Below are positions 47,946-58,239 of a stretch of DNA of 64,000 bases, piece by piece. The translations under genes and the position numbers were made by a program. The notes under the pieces are model-generated. The model did no database searches and was not told the DNA's origin. It saw only the letters and a program-made list of their open reading frames with translations. Every line of letters begins with the position of its first letter. Position 1 is the first letter of the stretch. Source of the DNA: Pseudomonas brassicacearum (GTDB lineage: Bacteria; Pseudomonadota; Gammaproteobacteria; Pseudomonadales; Pseudomonadaceae); the NCBI RefSeq assembly GCF_009601685.2, contig NZ_CP045701.2, positions 4,836,001-4,900,000 of the forward strand, written 5' to 3'.

Positions 47946-48887
47946 GTGAGCGCTGACTACCCACGCGACCTGATCGGTTACGGCAGTAACCCGCCCCATC
48001 CCCAGTGGCCGGGCAATGCCCGCATCGCCCTGTCCTTCGTGCTCAATTACGAAGAAGGCGGCGAGCGCAACATCCTGCATGGCGACAAGGAATCCGAGGC
48101 GTTCCTCTCGGAAATGGTCGCGGCGCAACCGCTGCAGGGCGAGCGCAACATGAGCATGGAATCGCTGTACGAGTATGGCAGCCGTGCCGGGGTCTGGCGG
48201 ATCCTCAAGCTGTTCAAGGAATTCGATATCCCGCTGACCATCTTCGCCGTGGCCATGGCCGCCCAGCGCCATCCAGACGTGATCCGCGCCATGGTTGCCG
48301 CCGGTCACGAAATCTGCAGCCACGGCTATCGCTGGATCGACTACCAATACATGGATGAGGCCCAGGAACGCGAGCACATGCTCGAAGCGATCCGCATCCT
48401 CACCGAAATCACCGGCGAGCGTCCGCTGGGTTGGTACACCGGTCGTACCGGCCCCAATACCCGCCGACTGGTCATGGAGGAAGGTGGTTTTCTCTATGAC
48501 AGCGACACCTATGACGACGACCTGCCCTACTGGGAACCAAACACCCCCGACGGCAAGCCGCACCTGGTGATCCCCTACACCCTCGACACCAACGACATGC
48601 GCTTTACCCAAGTGCAGGGTTTCAACAAGGGCGATGATTTCTTCCAATACCTCAAGGACGCCTTCGACGTGCTGTATGCCGAAGGCGCCGAAGCCCCCAA
48701 GATGCTCTCCATCGGCTTGCACTGCCGCCTGATCGGCCGTCCTGCCCGCCTGGCGTCCCTCAAGCGCTTCCTTGAATATGCCAAGGGTCATGAACAGGTC
48801 TGGTTCAGCCGTCGCGTCGACATCGCCCGCCACTGGCACCAGACCCACCCGTGCCCACAAGCTTCGAAATCAGGAGCTTCGAAATGA
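47946..48887 (+). CDS. puuE: Allantoinase PuuE (polysaccharide deacetylase fold)
   Basis: PuuE hydrolyses allantoin to allantoate without the usual amidohydrolase metal centre. The 313-residue protein begins SADYPRDLIGYGSNPPHPQW and has the FVLNYEEGGERNILHGDKES, HEICSHGYRWIDYQYM and TGRTGPNTRRLVMEEGGF segments of the family. The GTG at 47946 follows AAGGAAAAC; an in-frame ATG at 47919 (MVRTRRK) is less likely. It overlaps uraD by four bases. Confidence 0.95.
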   Translation: MSADYPRDLIGYGSNPPHPQWPGNARIALSFVLNYEEGGERNILHGDKESEAFLSEMVAAQPLQGERNMSMESLYEYGSRAGVWRILKLFKEFDIPLTIFAVAMAAQRHPDVIRAMVAAGHEICSHGYRWIDYQYMDEAQEREHMLEAIRILTEITGERPLGWYTGRTGPNTRRLVMEEGGFLYDSDTYDDDLPYWEPNTPDGKPHLVIPYTLDTNDMRFTQVQGFNKGDDFFQYLKDAFDVLYAEGAEAPKMLSIGLHCRLIGRPARLASLKRFLEYAKGHEQVWFSRRVDIARHWHQTHPCPQASKSGASK

Positions 48888-49399
48888 CTGCCTTCCAGAC
48901 CCTCAAGCCTTCCACCTTGAGCCGTGACGCCTTCGTCCGGGCTTTTGCCGATATCTACGAACATTCGCCATGGGTCGCCGAAAAGGCTTTCGACCTGGGT
49001 CAGGACCCGTCGATCGACCAGATCGAAACCCTGCACCAGCGCATGAGCGATATCCTGTTGAGCGCCGATCACGCCAGCCAACTGGCGCTGATCAACGCTC
49101 ACCCGGACCTGGCCGGCAAAGCCGCCGTTCAGGGCCAACTGACCGAAGCCAGCACGAACGAACAGGCCGGCGCCGGTATTCACCAATGCTCGAGCGATGA
49201 GTTTCAGCGCTTCACTGAGCTGAACGACGCCTATAAGGCAAAGTTCAAGTTTCCCTTCATCATGGCGGTAAAAGGCAGCAACCGGCATCAGATCCTCGCG
49301 GCGTTCGAAACGCGCATCCATCACTCGGTAGCCACCGAATTCAAATGCGCGCTGGCAGAGATCAACAAGATCGCGTTGTTCCGATTACTGACCCTTTAG
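48884..49399 (+). CDS. uraD: OHCU decarboxylase
   Basis: It decarboxylates 2-oxo-4-hydroxy-4-carboxy-5-ureidoimidazoline to S-allantoin. The 171-residue protein carries the catalytic His in LINAHPDLAGKAA, the SSDEFQRFTELNDAYKAKF helix and FPFIMAVKGSNRHQILAAFE. Its ATG overlaps the puuE stop. Confidence 0.95.
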   Translation: MTAFQTLKPSTLSRDAFVRAFADIYEHSPWVAEKAFDLGQDPSIDQIETLHQRMSDILLSADHASQLALINAHPDLAGKAAVQGQLTEASTNEQAGAGIHQCSSDEFQRFTELNDAYKAKFKFPFIMAVKGSNRHQILAAFETRIHHSVATEFKCALAEINKIALFRLLTL

Positions 49400-49466
49400 C
49401 GAGCAGCCCCGCGACCCGAGGCCCTGCAAGCATCCCCAGCCACTTATTTAAAGGCAGACAAAAAGA

Positions 49467-50462
49467 ATGAAAGCTTACGCCGTACCTTTCGAGAAGTTCG
49501 TCAACCTGGCCGACGCCCGCCTGGGCACCAAGATCATCTCGGTCACCGATGACTGGTTCGCCGACGCCAACCGTTTGTTCCAACCGACCCCGGCCGTATG
49601 GAAGGAGGGCGTGTTCGATGACAACGGCAAGTGGATGGACGGCTGGGAATCGCGGCGCAAGCGCTTCGAAGGCTACGACAGCGCGGTGATCCGCCTGGGT
49701 GTGGCCGGCTCGATCAAAGGCGTGGACATCGACACCTCATTCTTCACCGGTAACTACCCACCGTCGGCCTCCCTGGAAGCCTGCTTCCTGACCGAAGGCG
49801 AGCCAGACGAAAACACCCAGTGGACCGAAGTGCTGTCGGCCGTAGAGCTGCAAGGCAACAGCCACCACTACCACGAAATCAACAACGACCAGGCCTTCAG
49901 CCACCTGCGCTTCAACATCTACCCCGATGGCGGTGTGGCCCGGTTGCGGGTCTATGGCATTCCATACCGCGACTGGTCAGCCGTGGGCGACAACGAACAG
50001 ATCGACCTGGCTGCCGCCCTCAACGGCGGTCGCGCCCTGGCCTGCTCCGACGAACACTTCGGCCGCATGAGCAACATTCTCAACCCCGGTCGTGGCATCA
50101 ACATGGGCGATGGCTGGGAAACCGCCCGTCGTCGTACCCCGGGCAATGACTGGGTCATCGTCGCCCTGGGCCATGCCGGCGAGGTCGAGAAAATCATCGT
50201 CGACACCCTGCACTTCAAGGGTAACTACCCGGACAGCTGCTCGATCCAGGGGGCGTTCGTCAAGGGCGGCACCGACAGCCAGATCGAAACCCAATCGCTG
50301 TTCTGGCGCGAGCTGCTGCCAAGCCAGAAGCTGGAAATGCACGCCGAACACACCTTCGCCGAGCAGATCAAGGCCCTGGGGCCGATCACCCACATCCGCC
50401 TGAACGTGTTCCCGGATGGCGGGGTGAGTCGCCTGCGGGTGCTGGGCAAGGTGTCGAAATAA
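49467..50462 (+). CDS. alc: Allantoicase
   Basis: Allantoicase splits allantoate into ureidoglycolate and urea. The 331-residue protein shows the expected internal duplication: [13 protein letters not shown]...[19 protein letters not shown] in the first half matches [13 protein letters not shown]...[19 protein letters not shown] in the second. Length is normal. Confidence 0.95.
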   Translation: MKAYAVPFEKFVNLADARLGTKIISVTDDWFADANRLFQPTPAVWKEGVFDDNGKWMDGWESRRKRFEGYDSAVIRLGVAGSIKGVDIDTSFFTGNYPPSASLEACFLTEGEPDENTQWTEVLSAVELQGNSHHYHEINNDQAFSHLRFNIYPDGGVARLRVYGIPYRDWSAVGDNEQIDLAAALNGGRALACSDEHFGRMSNILNPGRGINMGDGWETARRRTPGNDWVIVALGHAGEVEKIIVDTLHFKGNYPDSCSIQGAFVKGGTDSQIETQSLFWRELLPSQKLEMHAEHTFAEQIKALGPITHIRLNVFPDGGVSRLRVLGKVSK

Positions 50463-50471
50463 ACAACGTAC

Positions 50472-50585
50472 CTGTGGCGAGGGAGCTTGCTCCCGCTGGG
50501 TTGCGAAGCGACCCCGCTTTTCAAATGGGACTGCTGCGCCCGAGGCGTCGGACCGGTCCAGCGGGAGCAAGCTCCCTCGTCACAA
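50472..50585. repeat. REPIN between alc and allA
   Basis: TGTGGCGAGGGAGCTTGCTC and its inverse GAGCAAGCTCCCTCGTCACA flank about 60 bases with further palindromic parts. It interrupts the urate operon between two co-directional genes, where it may affect mRNA stability. Confidence 0.85.
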
Positions 50586-50627
50586 AAGCTGAACCACAAC
50601 ACAGAATTTTTGGATAAGAAGACCAGC

Positions 50628-51131
50628 ATGCGCACACTCAAGATCGAACCGTTGACCAAAGAAGCCTTCGCCCCGTTCGGTGACGTGATCGAAACCGACG
50701 GCAGCGATCACTTCATGATCAACAACGGTTCGACCATGCGCTTCCACCGCCTGGCGACGGTGGAAACCGCCACGCCGGACGACAAGGCGATCATCAGCAT
50801 CTTCCGCGCCGACGCGCTGGACATGCCGCTGACCGTGCGCATGCTGGAGCGCCATCCGCTGGGTAGCCAAGCGTTCATTCCGCTGCTCGGCAACCCCTTT
50901 CTGATCGTGGTCGCGCCACTTGGCGATGTACCTGTATCAGGCTTGGTCCGCGCCTTCGTCACCAACGGCAGGCAGGGCATTAATTACCATCGCGGCGTCT
51001 GGCACCACCCGGTGCTGACGATCGAAAAGCGGGATGACTTCCTGGTGGTTGATCGCAGTGGCACAGGCAATAACTGCGATGAGCATTTTTTCAAAGAGGA
51101 TGAGTTATTGATCCTCGCCCCCCACCAATAA
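50628..51131 (+). CDS. allA: Ureidoglycolate lyase
   Basis: It converts ureidoglycolate to glyoxylate and urea. The 167-residue protein (MRTLKIEPLTKEAFAPFGDV, RHPLGSQAFIPLLGNPFLIV, GQGINYHRGVWHHPVL-type segment) matches the AllA cupin family. It follows alc and precedes puuD on the same strand. Confidence 0.94.
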   Translation: MRTLKIEPLTKEAFAPFGDVIETDGSDHFMINNGSTMRFHRLATVETATPDDKAIISIFRADALDMPLTVRMLERHPLGSQAFIPLLGNPFLIVVAPLGDVPVSGLVRAFVTNGRQGINYHRGVWHHPVLTIEKRDDFLVVDRSGTGNNCDEHFFKEDELLILAPHQ

Positions 51132-51182
51132 GAGAAGGTCCGATCACGCGAAAACAAGCGTGACGGGCGAGAGGTAAAGACT

Positions 51183-52484
51183 GTGGAAGCACATATGCTG
51201 GAATGGCTGAACCTGAGCGTACGCTGGGTTCACATGATCACTGGCGTGGCCTGGATCGGCGCGTCGTTCTACTTTGTCTGGCTGGAAAACAACCTCAATC
51301 GCGTCAACCCCAGGAGCGGCCTTGCCGGCGACCTGTGGGCCATCCACGGTGGCGGCATCTACCACCTGGAAAAATACAAACTCGCGCCACCGTCCATGCC
51401 GGACAACCTGCACTGGTTCAAGTGGGAAGCCTACTTCACCTGGATGTCGGGCATCGCGCTGTTGTGCGTGGTGTTCTATTGGAACCCGACCGTCTACCTT
51501 CTGGCCCCCGGCAGCAGCCTGAGCGGCCCCGAAGGCGTCGCCCTGGGCCTCGGTTCGTTGCTCGTCGGCTGGTTCGTCTATTCCTTCCTATGCGACTCGG
51601 CCCTGGGCAAGCGCCCTGCCCTGCTCGGCCTGATCCTGTTCGTGCTGTTGATCGCCGCGGCCTACGGGTTCAGCAAGGTGTTCAGCGGTCGCGGTGCCTA
51701 CCTGCATGTCGGGGCGGTCATCGGGACGATCATGGTCGGCAACGTGTTCCGCATCATCATGCCGGCCCAGCGTGCGCTGGTGGCGGCCATCGCCGAGAAC
51801 CGCACGCCCGATCCTGCACTGCCGGCCAAGGGCTTGTTGCGCTCGCGCCACAACAACTACTTCACCCTGCCGGTGCTGTTCATCATGATCAGCAACCATT
51901 TCCCGAGCACCTACGGCAGCCAGTACAACTGGCTGATCCTGGCGGGGATCGCCGTGGCGGCGGTGTTGGTGCGCCATTACTTCAATACGCGCCATGACAG
52001 CAACCGGTTTGCCTGGACGCTGCCGGTCGGTGCCCTGGCGATGATCTGCCTGGCTTATGTCACAGGCCCCAAGCCCATGCCCACCGCACCGGAGGTGGCC
52101 AAGGCCCCTGGCGTGATCGAGTACCAACCATTGCCGGAAACGGCAGTGGGGGGTGGCGCGAAACCGGCGACGGCCCCCGCCGCACCGACATCGGCGCCCA
52201 CCCAGGCCGCCAACGTCCAGGGCCCGTCGTTCGAGAAGGTCCACAGCGTCATCCAGGAACGCTGCTCGGTCTGTCACTCGGCCAAGCCCACCAGCCCATT
52301 GTTCAGCGCCGCACCAGGTGGGGTGATGTTCGACACCCCGCAGCAGATCCAGCAACAAGCGGCGCGCATCCAGGCCCAGGCCGTCACCAGCCAGATCATG
52401 CCGTTGGGCAACATCACCCAGATGACCCAGCAGGAACGCGATCTGATCGGCGCGTGGATCAACCAGGGCGCGCGGACCAACTGA
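51183..52484 (+). CDS. puuD: Membrane urate oxidase PuuD with C-terminal cytochrome c domain
   Basis: PuuD oxidises urate to 5-hydroxyisourate and passes electrons to the respiratory chain rather than to oxygen directly. The 433-residue protein starts with the membrane domain (SVRWVHMITGVAWIGASFYF, about eight segments to residue 300). After a Pro/Ala linker (APAAPTSAPTQAANVQ) it has a cytochrome c domain with the haem motif CSVCH near residue 361 and a distal Met in QIMPLGN. The GTG at 51183 follows AGAGG; an ATG at 51195 is possible. Confidence 0.94.
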   Translation: MEAHMLEWLNLSVRWVHMITGVAWIGASFYFVWLENNLNRVNPRSGLAGDLWAIHGGGIYHLEKYKLAPPSMPDNLHWFKWEAYFTWMSGIALLCVVFYWNPTVYLLAPGSSLSGPEGVALGLGSLLVGWFVYSFLCDSALGKRPALLGLILFVLLIAAAYGFSKVFSGRGAYLHVGAVIGTIMVGNVFRIIMPAQRALVAAIAENRTPDPALPAKGLLRSRHNNYFTLPVLFIMISNHFPSTYGSQYNWLILAGIAVAAVLVRHYFNTRHDSNRFAWTLPVGALAMICLAYVTGPKPMPTAPEVAKAPGVIEYQPLPETAVGGGAKPATAPAAPTSAPTQAANVQGPSFEKVHSVIQERCSVCHSAKPTSPLFSAAPGGVMFDTPQQIQQQAARIQAQAVTSQIMPLGNITQMTQQERDLIGAWINQGARTN

Positions 52485-52974
52485 GCCTCGCGCGCCAATA
52501 GCGTCACATGTCATACCGCTGACAGGCCGACCGGTTCACCACCGGTCGCCCGTCAGCGACTGCCTGCGCCTCAACAATAAAAACAAGAGGAAAGCACCAG
52601 ATGATCCAGCCCCGCCATCACGCCCCAAATTCGCCACGGATGCGCCGTTGCAGGGCACTTGAGCCCCTCAAGGCAAGCCCGTATCCTGCGCGGCCGCTCG
52701 AAGCCGGCCGACAACAAAAAACCATCCAATCCTGACCGCCCCGCCAACTTATCCGGGCGCTGGCGGACAAAAAACGCGCCCCTGAAAAACCCTTTACCAC
52801 TGTTCAAAAAGCAGCTGGACGAGCCTTTTTTGGCGTTGGCTCAGCTCTTGCTATCAGCACTGGCCACAAGCGAAAAGCTGACCAAACGGATGTTTTTATC
52901 CGAGGAAAAAGGCGCCACACCAGAGCGCTGATCTGAAAAAAAAGCGGTACCACTTACCTTTGGGAGCAAACCGA
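52485..52974. other. 490-base gap after puuD; possible remnant of a gene start
   Basis: A GACCGGT/ACCGGTC hairpin lies at about 52530-52550, without a T-run. At 52601 an ATG with AAGAGGAAA upstream opens a 44-residue frame beginning MIQPRHHAPN, which is not protein-like after the first three codons. Some Pseudomonas have xdhA, beginning MIQ, after puuD, so this could be a deletion scar; the evidence is thin. A 90-residue frame at 52659-52931 has no ribosome-binding site or family look. The promoter of the next gene should lie here. Confidence 0.35.
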
Positions 52975-53760
52975 ATGAAACGTACGTGCACCAGCCTGAT
53001 ACTCGCAGGATCCTTGCTGGCCGGAGGCCAAGCGATGGCCGACGACCTGTTCCAGTGGCAGAACAACAGCCTGACCTACCTGTATGGCAAGGATTTCCAG
53101 GTCAACCCGCGCATCCAGCAGACCGTGACCTTCGAACACGCCGACGCGTGGAAATACGGGGACAACTTCTTCTTCCTCGATCGGATCTTCTACAACGGCC
53201 AGGACGACAGCCAGTCCGGCCCGAACACCTACTACGGTGAGTTCAGCCCACGCCTGTCGTTCGGCAAGATCTTCGACCAGAAGCTGGAACTGGGCCCGAT
53301 CAAGGATGTGCTGCTGGCCATGACGTATGAATTCGGCGAAGGCGACAACGAGTCCTACCTGATCGGCCCGGGTTTCGACCTGGCAATTCCCGGCTTCGAC
53401 TACTTCCAACTGAACTTTTACAACCGCCAGACCGAAGGCCCACGCGCCGGCGACAATGTCTGGCAAATCACTCCGGCCTGGGCCTATACCATCCCCATGG
53501 GCTCATCCGACCTCCTGATCGACGGTTTCATCGACTGGGTGGTGGACAACGACACCAACGCCAAGGGCACCTACCACGCCAACCTGCACATCAACCCGCA
53601 GATCAAATATGACCTGGGCAAGGCGTTGAAGCTCGGCGCCAAGCAGTTGTATGTGGGCGTGGAGTATGACTACTGGAAGAACAAGTACGGGATCGAAGAC
53701 AGCGACGGCTTCAAGACCAACCAGAGCAATACCAGCTTCTTGCTGAAGTATCATTTCTGA
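52975..53760 (+). CDS. Tsx/OmpK-like outer membrane nucleoside channel
   Basis: The 261-residue protein has a signal peptide (MKRTCTSLILAGSLLAGGQA, cleaved after AMA) and a beta-barrel composition with alternating aromatic strands ending in LLKYHF, a terminal aromatic as required for barrel assembly. Stretches such as NNSLTYLYGKDFQVNP and FLDRIFYNGQDD match the nucleoside-specific channel family. Location next to the urate genes suggests uptake of nucleosides or purines. GGGAG precedes the ATG. Confidence 0.88.
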   Translation: MKRTCTSLILAGSLLAGGQAMADDLFQWQNNSLTYLYGKDFQVNPRIQQTVTFEHADAWKYGDNFFFLDRIFYNGQDDSQSGPNTYYGEFSPRLSFGKIFDQKLELGPIKDVLLAMTYEFGEGDNESYLIGPGFDLAIPGFDYFQLNFYNRQTEGPRAGDNVWQITPAWAYTIPMGSSDLLIDGFIDWVVDNDTNAKGTYHANLHINPQIKYDLGKALKLGAKQLYVGVEYDYWKNKYGIEDSDGFKTNQSNTSFLLKYHF

Positions 53761-53790
53761 TCCCTGAATTTACATCCGCAGCAATACCCG

Positions 53791-53950
53791 GTGGGAGCGA
53801 GCTTGCTCGCGATAGCGGTGGACCGGCTTGCATTGATGTTGAATGTACCGCCGTCATCGCGAGCAAGCTCGCTCCCACATTGGTTTCGTGAAAGCTAGGA
53901 TTTAGCGCCCACCGCCAATCCCTTGTGGGAGCGAGCCTGCTCGCGATTGC
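53791..53950. repeat. Three REP elements between convergent genes
   Basis: GTGGGAGCGAGCTTGCTCGC (53791) and its inverse GCGAGCAAGCTCGCTCCCAC (ending 53879) form a REPIN; a third single copy GTGGGAGCGAGCCTGCTCGC starts at 53926. They separate the channel gene from the convergent patatin-like gene. Confidence 0.85.
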
Positions 53951-53971
53951 GATGGACCTGCCTGCATCAAA

Positions 53972-55126
53972 TCAGGACAACCCCAGGAACCGGCTCAATG
54001 CCTCACGCTGCGCCAACGCATCCTGGCGTCCCAACTCGATCAATTCGCTGCAATACCCTGACTCGAACAACAGGTAGCTCAGCACCCCCGCACCACTGGT
54101 CTTGGTCGCACCCGGCCCGCGCAAGAATAACCGCAGCGCACGAGGCAGCTCCTGGCGATGGCGGGCGGCGATTTCGTCTATTGGCTGGCTTGGGGAAATC
54201 ACCAATACGTCCACCGGTGCCGCGCCGAGGGCGTGGGCCGGTACGTCATCGGGCAGCAGGTGACTGAAGCCGTTCAGGCGCTCAAGCAACTCGATGTCGC
54301 TTTCCAGGCTGTCAATAAACGTGCTGTTGAGCATATGGCCGCCGATCTGCGCCAGGGTCGGTTGCAGGCCGGTGTAGCTGCGCTCGGAGGGATCCTGCCC
54401 GCCAGCGCCACGGGGGTTGCCACTGACGCCGATCACCAGCACGCGATTGGCCCCCAGGTGCAAGGCCGGGCTGATGGGCGCCGATTGACGCACCGCGCCG
54501 TCACCGAAGTATTGCGGGCCGATCCTGACCGGCGCGAACAACAAGGGAATCGACGAACTGGCCAGCAGGTGCTCCACCGACAACTGCGTCGGCACGCCAA
54601 TGCGTCGATGTCGCAGCCAGGCACCAATGGTCCCGCGCCCCTGGTAGAACGTAACGGCCTGGCCGGACTCATAACCGAACGCCGTCACCGCCACCGCCCG
54701 CAATTGCTGCTCGGCGATGGCCTGTTCGATGCCCGAGGCGTGGAATTGGCTCTGGAGCAGTTGGCGCAACGGCGAACTGTCGATCAACGCCACCGGCAGC
54801 TTGGCCCCCAGGCCCAGCAGGCTATGAATGATGAAACGCCTGGCCTGGGCAATGACGCCCAGCCAGTCGCTGCGCATGACCTGGTGGCTGCGCACCGCTT
54901 GCCAGAACGCCGTCAGCCGCTCGATGGCGCTCTTGAAGTCCATCGCCCCACTTGCCAGGCTAACCGCGTTGATCGCCCCGGCCGACGTACCGACAATCAC
55001 CGGAAACGGGTTTCGCGCCCCTTCCGGCAACAATTCGGCGATGGCCGCCAGTACGCCCACCTGATACGCCGCTCGAGCCCCGCCGCCGGAAAGAATCAAA
55101 CCTGTAACCGGTTCAGCTGGGGTCAT
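53972..55126 (-). CDS. Patatin-like phospholipase
   Basis: The 384-residue protein has the oxyanion loop GLILSGGGARAAYQVG, the nucleophile Ser in VGTSAGAIN (GxSxG) and the catalytic Asp in YFGDGAVRQ, giving the Ser-Asp dyad of patatin lipases. There is no signal peptide, so it probably acts in the cytoplasm or at the inner membrane. In P. aeruginosa a similar gene lies next to the acyltransferase and min genes. Confidence 0.92.
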   Translation of the reverse strand: MTPAEPVTGLILSGGGARAAYQVGVLAAIAELLPEGARNPFPVIVGTSAGAINAVSLASGAMDFKSAIERLTAFWQAVRSHQVMRSDWLGVIAQARRFIIHSLLGLGAKLPVALIDSSPLRQLLQSQFHASGIEQAIAEQQLRAVAVTAFGYESGQAVTFYQGRGTIGAWLRHRRIGVPTQLSVEHLLASSSIPLLFAPVRIGPQYFGDGAVRQSAPISPALHLGANRVLVIGVSGNPRGAGGQDPSERSYTGLQPTLAQIGGHMLNSTFIDSLESDIELLERLNGFSHLLPDDVPAHALGAAPVDVLVISPSQPIDEIAARHRQELPRALRLFLRGPGATKTSGAGVLSYLLFESGYCSELIELGRQDALAQREALSRFLGLS

Positions 55127-55173
55127 CGCAATGCTCCGTGCTCGAGGTGCTGTTGAAAGTGGCGGATGTTGGC

Positions 55174-56106
55174 TCAACCGCGTTTGTCGTACAGCTTGGG
55201 CTCGCCCGGCGGACGGCTCTTGAAGCGCCGATGGGCCCAGAGGTATTGCTCGGGACAATCGCTCACCGACTGCTCGACCCACTGGTTGATGCGGATGCAA
55301 TCGGCCTCCTCGGTCTCGCCCGGGAAATCCGTCAGCGGGGCCTGGATCACCAGGCGATAACCGCTGCCGTCGGCCAGGCGCTCCTGAATGAATGGCACCA
55401 CCAGCGCCTTGCCCAGGCGGGCGAACTTGCTGGTGGCGGTGACCGTCGCCGCCTGGATGCCGAACAGCGGGACGAACACGCTCTGCTTGGCGCCGTAATC
55501 CTGGTCCGGCGCATACCAGATCGCCCGCCCGGCCCGCAGCAGCTTGAGCATGCCGCGCACGTCGTCACGCTCCACCGCCAGGGAGTCGAGGTTGTGCCGC
55601 TCGCGGCCCCGGCGCTGGATATAGTCGAACAGCGGGTTCTTGTGCTCGCGGTACATGCCATCGATGGTGTGCTGCTGGCCGAGCAACGCCGCGCCGATTT
55701 CCAGCGTGGTGAAATGCAACGCCATCAGGATCACGCCCTTGCCCTCGCGCTGGGCCTGCTTGAGATGCTCCAGCCCTTCGACATGGGCCAGTTTCGCCAG
55801 GCGCGAGCGCGACCACCACCAACTCATGGCCATTTCGAAAAAGGCGATGCCGGTGGAGGCAAAGTTTTCCTTGAGCAGACGCTTGCGCTCGGCAGCGGAC
55901 TTTTGCGGGAAACACAGTTCCAGGTTACGACGGGCGATGCGCCGTCTGTCGCCGGCCACCCGGTACATCAGCGCGCCCAATGCACGACCGACCCGCAGCA
56001 ATAACGGATAAGGCAACTGGACGATCAGCCACAACAGCCCCAGGCCGCACCACAGCAGCCAGAAACGCGGATGAAAGAATGCAGCTCGAAAACGCGGGCG
56101 ATCCAT
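55174..56106 (-). CDS. Lipid A lauroyl acyltransferase (LpxL/HtrB family)
   Basis: The enzyme adds a secondary acyl chain to lipid A at the inner membrane. The 310-residue protein has an N-terminal membrane anchor (WLLWCGLGLLWLIVQLPYPL), the HX4(D/E) motif in ALHFTTLEIGAAL, and DGMYREHKNPLFDYIQRRGR and YAPDQDYGAKQSVFVPLFG. GGAAG six bases before the ATG at 56106 supports that start; an ATG at 56118 is possible. It is divergent from minC. Confidence 0.92.
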   Translation of the reverse strand: MDRPRFRAAFFHPRFWLLWCGLGLLWLIVQLPYPLLLRVGRALGALMYRVAGDRRRIARRNLELCFPQKSAAERKRLLKENFASTGIAFFEMAMSWWWSRSRLAKLAHVEGLEHLKQAQREGKGVILMALHFTTLEIGAALLGQQHTIDGMYREHKNPLFDYIQRRGRERHNLDSLAVERDDVRGMLKLLRAGRAIWYAPDQDYGAKQSVFVPLFGIQAATVTATSKFARLGKALVVPFIQERLADGSGYRLVIQAPLTDFPGETEEADCIRINQWVEQSVSDCPEQYLWAHRRFKSRPPGEPKLYDKRG

Positions 56107-56224
56107 TACAGCTTCCATTAAGACATGGGCCGCGCATTCTACATTGTTCGACCCGGGTTGCGGCTGGCGGACGATCTCGTTATAAGTCTCGGCACTTTTA
56201 GTGACAAGCCGTTGTACGCCGACC

Positions 56225-56962
56225 ATGAGCCAAACCGAACCGCTAGACCAAGATCCCGTGTTCCAGCTGAAGGGCAGCATGCTCGCCATTACGGTGCTGG
56301 AGCTGGCCCGCAACGACCTGGAAGGCCTTGACCGGCAGTTGGCGGCCAAAGTCGCCCAGGCACCGAATTTCTTCAGCAATGCCCCGCTGGTGCTGGCCCT
56401 GGACAAGCTGCCGGCCGGCGAAGGCGCAGTGGACCTGCCGGGCCTGATGCGCGTTTGCCGCCAGCACGGCCTGCGCACCCTGGCGATCCGCGCCAGCCGC
56501 ATCGAAGACATCGCCGCCGCCATCGCCGTGGACATCCCGGTGCTGCCGCCGTCCGGCGCCCGGGAGCGCGTGCTGGAACTGAGCCCGGTCCAAGCCAGGA
56601 AAGCCCCGGAAAAGCCACCAGAGCCCACCATCAAGCCCACGCGCGTGATTACCTCGCCAGTACGCGGCGGCCAGCAGATTTATGCCCAGGGTGGCGATCT
56701 GGTCGTGGTGTCCTCGGTCAGCCCGGGGGCGGAACTTCTGGCCGATGGCAACATCCATGTATACGGCCCGATGCGCGGTCGCGCGCTGGCCGGCGTCAAG
56801 GGGGATACGAAAGCCAGGATCTTCTGTCAGCAATTGAGCGCTGAACTGGTCTCCATCGCCGGGCAGTACAAGGTCTCCGAGGATTTGCGCCGCGATCCGT
56901 TGTGGGGGGCCGGCGTTCAGATCAGCCTGTCGGGCGACGTGTTGAACATCATTCGGCTTTAA
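56225..56962 (+). CDS. minC: Septum site-determining protein MinC
   Basis: MinC blocks FtsZ ring formation away from mid-cell. The 245-residue protein has the N-terminal FtsZ-inhibiting domain ([20 protein letters not shown]), a Pro/Lys linker near residue 130 and the C-terminal beta-helix ([40 protein letters not shown]) that binds MinD. minD follows after 200 bases. Confidence 0.96.
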   Translation: MSQTEPLDQDPVFQLKGSMLAITVLELARNDLEGLDRQLAAKVAQAPNFFSNAPLVLALDKLPAGEGAVDLPGLMRVCRQHGLRTLAIRASRIEDIAAAIAVDIPVLPPSGARERVLELSPVQARKAPEKPPEPTIKPTRVITSPVRGGQQIYAQGGDLVVVSSVSPGAELLADGNIHVYGPMRGRALAGVKGDTKARIFCQQLSAELVSIAGQYKVSEDLRRDPLWGAGVQISLSGDVLNIIRL

Positions 56963-57162
56963 CGGATACTGCCGCATTTTCCAAGCATCTCTAAAACGAG
57001 CGAAAACGGCTTAAACGACGTAGGAAAAAGGATCAGGCAGTGTTTACCGGAGGTAGACCCCGCCCGACATCCGATTCCAGCCAAGCCTGTCCAATTGCAG
57101 CGGTTTTCCAGAGATGTTTTTCAGGGGCTGAAAAAGTCCTTTTTCCTTAGGGGTGAAACACC

Positions 57163-57975
57163 TTGGCCAAGATTCTCGTGGTTACATCCGGCAAGGGTGG
57201 TGTGGGTAAGACCACCACCAGCGCCGCTATCGGTACCGGCCTCGCTCTGCGCGGCCACAAGACAGTCATCGTCGACTTCGACGTCGGCCTGCGTAACCTG
57301 GACCTGATCATGGGTTGCGAGCGTCGCGTGGTCTACGACTTCGTCAATGTGGTCAACGGCGAAGCAAACCTGCAACAAGCCCTGATCAAGGACAAGCGCC
57401 TTGAGAATCTCTACGTGCTGGCCGCCAGTCAGACCCGCGACAAAGACGCGCTGACCCAGGAAGGCGTGGAAAAAGTCCTGATGCAACTCAAGGAAGACTT
57501 CGAGTTCGTGGTCTGCGACTCCCCGGCCGGTATCGAGAAAGGTGCCCACCTGGCCATGTACTTCGCGGACGAAGCGATTGTCGTGACCAACCCGGAAGTG
57601 TCGTCGGTCCGAGACTCCGACCGCATGCTGGGGCTGCTGGCGAGCAAATCCCGTCGCGCCGAGAAGGGCGAAGAACCGATCAAGGAACACCTGCTGCTGA
57701 CCCGCTACAACCCGCAACGGGTCAGCGATGGCGAAATGCTGGGCGTCGAAGATGTCAAGGAGATCCTCGCCGTCACCCTGCTGGGTGTCATTCCGGAATC
57801 TCAAGCGGTACTCAAGGCCTCCAACTCCGGCGTGCCGGTGATTCTCGACGACCAGAGCGACGCCGGCCAGGCATACAGCGATGCCGTCGATCGTCTGCTG
57901 GGCAAAACCGTAGCGCATCGATTCCTCGATGTAACGAAGAAGGGTTTCTTCGAGCGCCTGTTTGGAGGTAGGTAA
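57163..57975 (+). CDS. minD: Septum site-determining ATPase MinD
   Basis: MinD recruits MinC to the membrane and oscillates with MinE. The 270-residue ATPase has the deviant Walker [10 protein letters not shown] near residue 9, [15 protein letters not shown] and the C-terminal amphipathic membrane-targeting helix ([12 protein letters not shown]). The start codon is TTG at 57163, with AGGGGTGA eight bases upstream. Confidence 0.97.
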   Translation: MAKILVVTSGKGGVGKTTTSAAIGTGLALRGHKTVIVDFDVGLRNLDLIMGCERRVVYDFVNVVNGEANLQQALIKDKRLENLYVLAASQTRDKDALTQEGVEKVLMQLKEDFEFVVCDSPAGIEKGAHLAMYFADEAIVVTNPEVSSVRDSDRMLGLLASKSRRAEKGEEPIKEHLLLTRYNPQRVSDGEMLGVEDVKEILAVTLLGVIPESQAVLKASNSGVPVILDDQSDAGQAYSDAVDRLLGKTVAHRFLDVTKKGFFERLFGGR

Positions 57976-58229
57976 TGAACCTTTTTGACTTCTTTCGTGC
58001 CAACAAAAAGCCCAGTACCGCCTCGGTCGCGAAAGAGCGTCTACAGATCATCGTGGCGCACGAACGCGGCCAACGCAGCACCCCTGACTACCTGCCAGCC
58101 TTGCAGAAGGAACTGGTGGAAGTGATCCGCAAATACGTCAACATCGGTAGCGATGACGTGCACGTGGCGCTGGAAAGCCAGGGCAGTTGCTCGATCCTGG
58201 AACTCAACATCACCCTGCCGGATCGCTGA
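57975..58229 (+). CDS. minE: Cell division topological factor MinE
   Basis: MinE stimulates the MinD ATPase and gives the system its pole-to-pole pattern. The 84-residue protein ([40 protein letters not shown]) is typical. Its ATG overlaps the minD stop (TAATG). Confidence 0.97.
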   Translation: MNLFDFFRANKKPSTASVAKERLQIIVAHERGQRSTPDYLPALQKELVEVIRKYVNIGSDDVHVALESQGSCSILELNITLPDR

Positions 58230-58239
58230 TAGATCCTGC

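Noticed and set aside
52659..52931. 90-codon frame between puuD and the channel gene
   Set aside because: No ribosome-binding site, no protein-like pattern, and it spans the expected promoter of the next gene.
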